Below are positions 60,201 to 64,000 of a stretch of DNA of 64,000 nt, in pieces. The notes under the pieces are model-generated. The model was not told the DNA's origin, made no database searches, and saw only the letters and a list, made by a program, of their open reading frames with translations. Every line of letters begins with the position of its first letter. Within the stretch, counting starts at the first letter, position 1. Both the position numbers and the translations under genes were made by a program. The stretch comes from Zelonia costaricensis (Eukaryota > Euglenozoa > Kinetoplastea > Trypanosomatida > Trypanosomatidae). Where the stretch lies: contig JASAOO010003549.1 in the NCBI GenBank assembly GCA_030849075.1, positions 60,212 to 124,211 of the forward strand, written 5' to 3'.

Positions 60201-61019
60201 CGCCTGCTCAGACGCTGCGATTGTGGTGAGGCAGAAGAAGGCCGCGTAGCACGCACCGCCCTCCACCGTGTCTGTTGAAAACGCCTCCGCCTCCGCGTCC
60301 ATCGCCCCCACCGCGCGGGCCTCGGCGGCGGACAAGTACACGTCCTGAGAGCCGCGCTGACGCAGCATCCACTCCTCCGCGCTGTAGGTTAATGGACCCT
60401 GGTGTGTCTGCGCCGCGCCAGAGAGCGGCGACGACGGAGCGGCGACGCCCCCGTGGCGCTGTGGCATGCGCTGCAGTTGGCAAATCGATATCCACGGCGC
60501 CTGCGGCACACACACCGCGCTGCGGCGTTTGGAGCGACTCGTGTTGGGGTCGGCGCTGCACGTGGCGGCCTCCGCGGCTGCAGCCTCGGTCGCCACGGAA
60601 GAAGAGCAGCTCGCACAACAGCGGAATGGCGGCTGCGTTGGGGGCAAAAATGAAGACGGTGAAGCACTCACGTGCCCGGCGGCCGCCGGTGCAGGAGACA
60701 GCGTCACGGACGACGCCGTGAGCTGATGCTCCTCCACGAAGCGCTTGGACTGCTCCGCCGGCACGTGCAGGACGCAGTGCGCAGAGAGTCGCGCCTCCAG
60801 GCCATTGCGAAGGTCCTCCACCGTGGCCGCAGCGCCTTCTCTCGCCGCCCCCTGCAGAAAGGCAGAGATGAGGCTCGCCAACGGGATGAGGAGATCGCCG
60901 CGGTAGTCCTCGGCGCGGCTGCGGAGCGGCGCCCGCCTAGCCTGCGCCTTCGCCCTCTCGCTGGATGGTGGGGAGCTCGCCTGAAAGAGCGAGACGCGGA
61001 CGCACCCGAGAGACACCAT
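57288..61019 (-). CDS. 1243-aa mostly disordered protein
   Basis: Not recognised. First ATG is at 61017-61019 (MVSLGCVRVSLFQ); the upstream in-frame stretch translates a (CA)n repeat into HTHTPTH and is rejected. The first 110 residues look folded (EDYRGDLLIPLASLISAFLQ, then VEDLRNGLEARLSAHCVLHVP). Residues about 235-400 are also possibly folded (ACYAAFFCLTTIAAS, VYALQRTLRVGVPYGT, LHTLQDIVVNRLATQRGVRVTRLLD), suggesting a domain split by Ser/Ala/Pro inserts. The remainder is low-complexity, with acidic runs (EEEEEASRE), a DMNEVFVYEDD motif and a stretch of histidines (GHHHHHYGYGQY). No catalytic or membrane motif. GC3 bias and a 3.7-kb open frame support a real gene. Confidence 0.8.
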   Translation of the reverse strand: MVSLGCVRVSLFQASSPPSSERAKAQARRAPLRSRAEDYRGDLLIPLASLISAFLQGAAREGAAATVEDLRNGLEARLSAHCVLHVPAEQSKRFVEEHQLTASSVTLSPAPAAAGHVSASPSSFLPPTQPPFRCCASCSSSVATEAAAAEAATCSADPNTSRSKRRSAVCVPQAPWISICQLQRMPQRHGGVAAPSSPLSGAAQTHQGPLTYSAEEWMLRQRGSQDVYLSAAEARAVGAMDAEAEAFSTDTVEGGACYAAFFCLTTIAASEQAVRVASPRTAVPQPAQRNTPASSAASLAPTAFTVYALQRTLRVGVPYGTAAPPEDVDTHVPRLHTLQDIVVNRLATQRGVRVTRLLDAQTGAAVLPGEDALALLAAEVTALAAECAAPSSQPHRRAENEALTQLLERAPETPPLSPASAVAKGGVADVASELLDRLVGSRAHAHAAEQFYYDGVDGYGWAEQRTLISLSEVPSDPELQLSSHDAHVSLTPRRGGVSSQQSAEASPMALLSSDNSRSRPVPCVPRDASDPAVETHAQHADVIDDEADAKGVQPSHATGVHGTTASRLEHRFTVPVNADDSHALAGAAAEEEETARLSPVRQRWQLQTTLPGAAPVPLRDSLWDMNEVFVYEDDASDAEGGIDAVETEVIVEAGSSGSQRREQRRGSLVWSTPLARGSAGAMTLGDTGVSTTPLLYRTSSRISLSPPAQRGTAHSTPTTAPAERPTQRMLLAGTDSFEDDGGHDASEEAGAREEEEEASREARGEAATRSAGCGGDAEASSADASAVASLLSSAASHRTAPSSLPTNPAAEATPPRRALLAASQRGGPLPSAMPSPAAAVSLPSPNPHQPAPPRRPTALFGASVAFAAMELDERTTSMAPPPCSTPPLPLSPSRAPAQELRSRLQSINPVPTQSSSSTPPQAEPRDTLVFGAEEATPYPRVRVREAITWDVSDLPPTGDAVSPRGENSACTPSAAVAGRAQRTRSPIFFSVEELHAMAVDGAAMTATTASDDNRLHTRSPSFRRGPLSSALDRTSASPSHGHHHHHYGYGQYIASYPLRHGSGGTSTSGPGADQDCGGAIVDGGREWTSGGSARSAALLRSSRYGAADGGERFVPSSSLSPSSTSQRVPGRGTAVEERVRSAASSSAAIALTSGATTSPNRPAQRGKRRRSPSASASGLETWIRFSDAEKSSSDSGDASGDAGLHMLVTQQELPVYTGQSDASSTETEVDGGGDSAGSGAESA

Positions 61020-61758
61020 GACGCTGGGGTGCGCTGCGTTTGGTTGGCGTCTAGCCGGATTGTGCGCGTCTGTGACGAACACGAAGAAAGGAAGTCGGTG
61101 GGCGGAGTGTGTGGGTGTATGTGTGTGTGTGGGCACGTGGTGCCGCGACTAGAGTGCAGTGAATCGTGTTGGTTGTGCCGTGGCGTGGGCCACCGTCTAT
61201 GGAGAGATCTTCTTTTTCTTTTTACTCGTACATGCGTGAGGAGTGCCACAAGTCGAGCGTACGGAGGAGGGCGGGGGGAGGAGGTCACAAGGTCTGGCAA
61301 GAGGACTGCAGGAAAGAGTGTCGGCGATTTCCTCCACATCCTCGCGGTCATGTCGGGCTTGGGGAGCCGAGCGGGCCGACTCCCGCAAGAAAACTCCAGC
61401 GGCCCTCGGTTTTAGAGCGCCGATAAGCGCGAACACTTGCGGCGCCCTCGTCCATCTTTCGCAGCGAGGCGCGCGGAACGCAGACGGTGAAACGGAACAA
61501 GAAGGGTGAGTGGGAGGTGGGGGATGGGGAAGCGAGGAGTGCCGCGACGTGTGCTGCCGAGTATGGGGATACGGCGGCTCACCAGTGCTTTGCGCCACCC
61601 ACCCACGATCCGCACAGGGCGACGCTCCCACCTTTTTTTCTCTGGGGTGGTTTTCTCTTGTCCTAACCGCAGGCACAGCCGCCTCCGAGTTGTCGCACAG
61701 CCCAGAAGGTGACCGTGGCGCAGCATGAGAACGATCGCGTCGAGGGAATCACGGCGAA

Positions 61759-61794
<36 letters not shown>

Positions 61795-62062
61795 ACACAT
61801 GCAGAGAGAGAAAAGAACAAGAGCGGCCGGAGGGCTTCGAGCTGCGGTGAAGCGAAGAAGCACCCACGTCCAGGGCTCTTGCCGTCGATCCAGGACACAA
61901 ACGCCTAGCACAAAAAAAGAAAGAAATCAGCGTGCGCAAACTGCAGTCACACGGCGCCGGTGTCGGCACGCAAGGATGCTCGGCAATCACAACGCTGAGA
62001 TGAGAGGGGAAACACAGAAGAACAGACAACACAAGGTGGCGGAGCCGCCAGCGCATGTGCCT
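61020..62062. other. Intergenic region, 1.0 kb
   Basis: No gene supported. (GT)n near 61113-61131, (CA)16 at 61761-61792, and G/A-rich blocks near 61269-61283 that may guide trans-splicing of the 1243-aa gene. A 214-aa minus-strand frame over 61412-62056 passes through the (CA)n repeat (CVCVCVC) and is rejected. Confidence 0.65.
61761..61792. repeat. Perfect (AC)16 microsatellite
   Basis: Thirty-two bases of uninterrupted AC, in the likely 3'UTR of the gene at 62063-63982; reads (GU)n in the transcript. Confidence 0.93.
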
Positions 62063-63982
62063 TCACGCAGCCCGCTCTGCACCGGTGTGGTTGACACGCA
62101 GCACGGTGCACACGGGCGCCGTCTTGAGGCAGGCCGATGCCACGTTGTCCTCTACGGCAGTCTCGGCCGCCTCCTCGAAGCGCAGCTGACGCGCCACAAC
62201 CCCAACCACCGGCTTGGCTACGGTGCTGGGCACCACCGGCGAGGTGCCCGGACGAACCGCAGCGCTTACAGGTGTCAAGGCAGATGCGCCGTCAACCGCC
62301 GTGGAAGCGAGGGGCGGTGAGGGGGGCAGAGACGCAGTCCCTGTTTGCTGCTGCGGCGGCTGCTCCGTGGGCTGCGTCACGCAGACAGCCGCAGTGATGG
62401 CGAGTCGCTCGGCAGCCGGTAACACCGACAGTCGCCGCGCCTTCTCTGACGACGGCGCCGACGGCGAAATGGGAAAGCTCATCGCGCTCCTCGTGGCGAT
62501 GGTGTCTGCGCGCGAGGCCGGTGTGCGGCCCTCACCGCAGTGCGTCTTGAGAGGCGGCTCGGGGAGAACCTGCGGTGTGGCCTCATCTTGCGCCACCCTC
62601 ATCTGCACCTCCGCGTCGATGCTGTCGCGCTTGCGTGGCTGCGTTGGGGGCGGCGGCGTCGCCGCCAGTCGTGCGCTGGACGGCGCATCACGTGCCGCGT
62701 CCGGCAGCAGCGCCCGCGGCGACTGTGCACGCGAGATAGACCCCGGCGACGAGCACGTGGAGGAGATGGAGGCGCGTTGGTGCAGCTGCACCGACGGTGG
62801 TGGCCGGCCGCCGCCGCCGCACTTGTAGCGACCCTTCATGATTTTATGCGGACTGGACACGTAGTTAGCGGCGAAGTGCTTGTGCGCGTCGGGACCCCAC
62901 CGCATGCGCTGCGTCTCGTGCTGGCGCAGCGTCGCGATGGACTGCGCAATCTTCTGCCGCTCCGCCTCCGAGTCGTCGCCACCACTGCTGCCGCCGTCAT
63001 CCGCGTCGCTGTCCGTGTCCCTGTCGCTTGCGCTGCCGCTGCTGCTGTCGCTGCTGCTGTTGCCCTGGGCGCGGTACTTCGTGGGGTAAGGCTTGATCTG
63101 CCGTTTCGTGGCGGTGATCGAGGCAACGTTGCTGCAGCTGTTTTCCGCGCTCACGCTGCGGCTACTCACGACAGTCGCCGCCGCCGCCGCCTTCGCAGCA
63201 GGCGCGCTCGATGCACCGCTCACGTTCGTCGATGATGGCGCGGAGTCGCCGCGTTCGGCGGCAGCGCGGGCACCGTCGTCGCTTTCATCATTGTCGCCCT
63301 TCCCGTCACTGAGCTGTAGAGAGGCCGCGGTGGCGGCAGGCGCCGCTGCAGGCAACGTTGTCAACAAAGCCACGACGCTGCTCACAGTGTTGGAGGTTTC
63401 CTCCACATCGATCACGCACGGCGGTCGCGCCGCAGCGTCCGCGCGAGCAGCACCGGTGGCTGTCTGCGGCGGAGGACTCGCCGGCTGTCCCCTCGTGCGA
63501 GACTTGCCCTCCGTCGCGCCCGCCGACGCATCCGCTGGGCCGGAAGCAGCCGCGGCGATGGCGTCCGCAGCGCGAAAGCGCATGTGCACTGTCTCCTTCA
63601 TCACCTGCACCACCTGCACCACGCAGTCGTCCGAGAAGAGCTCGATCACCTGCTGCGACGGCGTCGCCACGGAGCCGCCGTCGCTGCTACCCGGCCGCGC
63701 CGTGTCGGTGGGGAAAAGAAGAAAGACGTCCGTGACGACGATGCCGCTGCGGTGCAGCTCACGCACAGCGCCGTCCGCCCCCTTGAGGGTGTGGCGGCGG
63801 AGAGACAGCATGTACCGCTTCATCGCCGCCTTGGCGAGCTCGCGGACGGTGGTGGTGGCCGCGATCGGCACCCGCATCGTCCGTGGCTCGGCGGGACCGC
63901 AGATCGCGTCGGTTGGTGCGAGCGTCACCGTCACGAAGCTCGGCACCGCGCTGGTCCCCGTGGGGCCCGTCATCTCGGCCAT
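62063..63982 (-). CDS. 639-aa protein with possible Par3-N-terminus-like (ubiquitin-fold) domain
   Basis: ATG at 63980-63982 (a second ATG is at codon 4). Residues about 15-125 look like a small folded domain: a VTVTLAPTD strand, a MRVPIAATTTVRELAKAAMKRYM strand-helix unit, LHRSGIVVTDVF, and VIELFSDDCVVQVVQV. Strand, helix starting with TVREL, then a strand ending in an acidic patch resembles the N-terminal oligomerisation domain of Par3, but the similarity is weak and read by eye. The middle is disordered, with an acidic Ser/Asp run (about 310-345). A second conserved-looking stretch is RQKIAQSIATLRQHETQRMRWGPDAHKHFAANYVSSPHKIMKGRYKCG (about 345-395). The C-terminal third is Ser/Pro/Ala-rich. 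Function unknown; possibly a cytoskeletal or polarity-type scaffold. Confidence 0.75.
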   Translation of the reverse strand: MAEMTGPTGTSAVPSFVTVTLAPTDAICGPAEPRTMRVPIAATTTVRELAKAAMKRYMLSLRRHTLKGADGAVRELHRSGIVVTDVFLLFPTDTARPGSSDGGSVATPSQQVIELFSDDCVVQVVQVMKETVHMRFRAADAIAAAASGPADASAGATEGKSRTRGQPASPPPQTATGAARADAAARPPCVIDVEETSNTVSSVVALLTTLPAAAPAATAASLQLSDGKGDNDESDDGARAAAERGDSAPSSTNVSGASSAPAAKAAAAATVVSSRSVSAENSCSNVASITATKRQIKPYPTKYRAQGNSSSDSSSGSASDRDTDSDADDGGSSGGDDSEAERQKIAQSIATLRQHETQRMRWGPDAHKHFAANYVSSPHKIMKGRYKCGGGGRPPPSVQLHQRASISSTCSSPGSISRAQSPRALLPDAARDAPSSARLAATPPPPTQPRKRDSIDAEVQMRVAQDEATPQVLPEPPLKTHCGEGRTPASRADTIATRSAMSFPISPSAPSSEKARRLSVLPAAERLAITAAVCVTQPTEQPPQQQTGTASLPPSPPLASTAVDGASALTPVSAAVRPGTSPVVPSTVAKPVVGVVARQLRFEEAAETAVEDNVASACLKTAPVCTVLRVNHTGAERAA

Positions 63983-64000
63983 GGCGCAGGAAGCTCTAAA

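Noticed and set aside
61020..61136. 39-residue N-terminal extension of the 1243-aa protein
   Set aside because: Translates a (GT)n repeat (HTHT) and lacks coding composition; the ATG at 61019 is preferred.
61412..62056. 214-aa minus-strand frame
   Set aside because: It passes through the (CA)16 repeat giving a CVCVCV run and has no recognisable domain.
1..64000. tRNA, snRNA, rRNA or CRISPR loci
   Set aside because: No tRNA-like A/B box pair in the spacers, no repeat-spacer array and no rRNA-like block were found by eye; a tRNAscan/Rfam run would settle it.

Overview
The window looks like nuclear DNA of a trypanosomatid protist, most likely a Leishmania-type kinetoplastid. It is GC-rich, and all 19 protein genes I can support are intronless and lie on the minus strand. 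They are separated by 0.4-2.9 kb of low-complexity sequence full of polypurine runs (polypyrimidine on the coding strand), (CA)n/(GT)n microsatellites and homopolymers. This is the layout of one directional, polycistronically transcribed cluster whose mRNAs are made by spliced-leader trans-splicing and polyadenylation. No strand switch, tRNA, rRNA, transposon or CRISPR array was seen. The genus is an inference; the trypanosomatid assignment is strong (gene layout, IFT20, a BILBO1-like domain, an acetate:succinate-type CoA-transferase family).

Transcription runs from right to left. In that order: a protein with a possible Par3-N-terminus-like fold (62063-63982); a 1243-aa disordered protein (57288-61019); a small zinc-finger protein (56432-56794); adenylate kinase 6/Fap7 (55271-55813); a 1109-aa protein with an internal repeat (50706-54035); an 892-aa protein with a four-cysteine motif (46738-49416); three tandem family I CoA-transferases (43862-45355, 40968-42473, 37400-38893); a PH-like-domain protein (30438-34472); an RluA-type pseudouridine synthase (27779-29431); a coiled-coil protein (25753-27126); a BILBO1-N-domain protein (23560-24939); a ZNF277/PRMT3-type zinc-finger protein (21958-22908); an unrecognised protein (20128-21132); APC1, the large scaffold subunit of the anaphase-promoting complex (12689-19234); IFT20 (11518-11907); a 2213-aa coiled-coil protein (2104-8745); and the 5' part of GPI mannosyltransferase I, PIG-M/GPI14 (1-874), cut by the window edge.

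As usual for trypanosomatids, neighbours do not form one pathway. The recognisable functions cover GPI-anchor synthesis, flagellum and cytoskeleton (IFT20, BILBO1-like), the cell cycle (APC1), RNA and ribosome maturation (pseudouridine synthase, AK6) and mitochondrial acyl-CoA metabolism (CoA-transferases). The most notable region is the CoA-transferase array. Two copies share a perfect 272-bp block with sharp edges, which points to gene conversion. The third, diverged copy is a full-length open frame in which the catalytic glutamate of the family is replaced by glycine, so it looks like a pseudoenzyme. Several large genes are mostly disordered, and their functions cannot be named from sequence alone.
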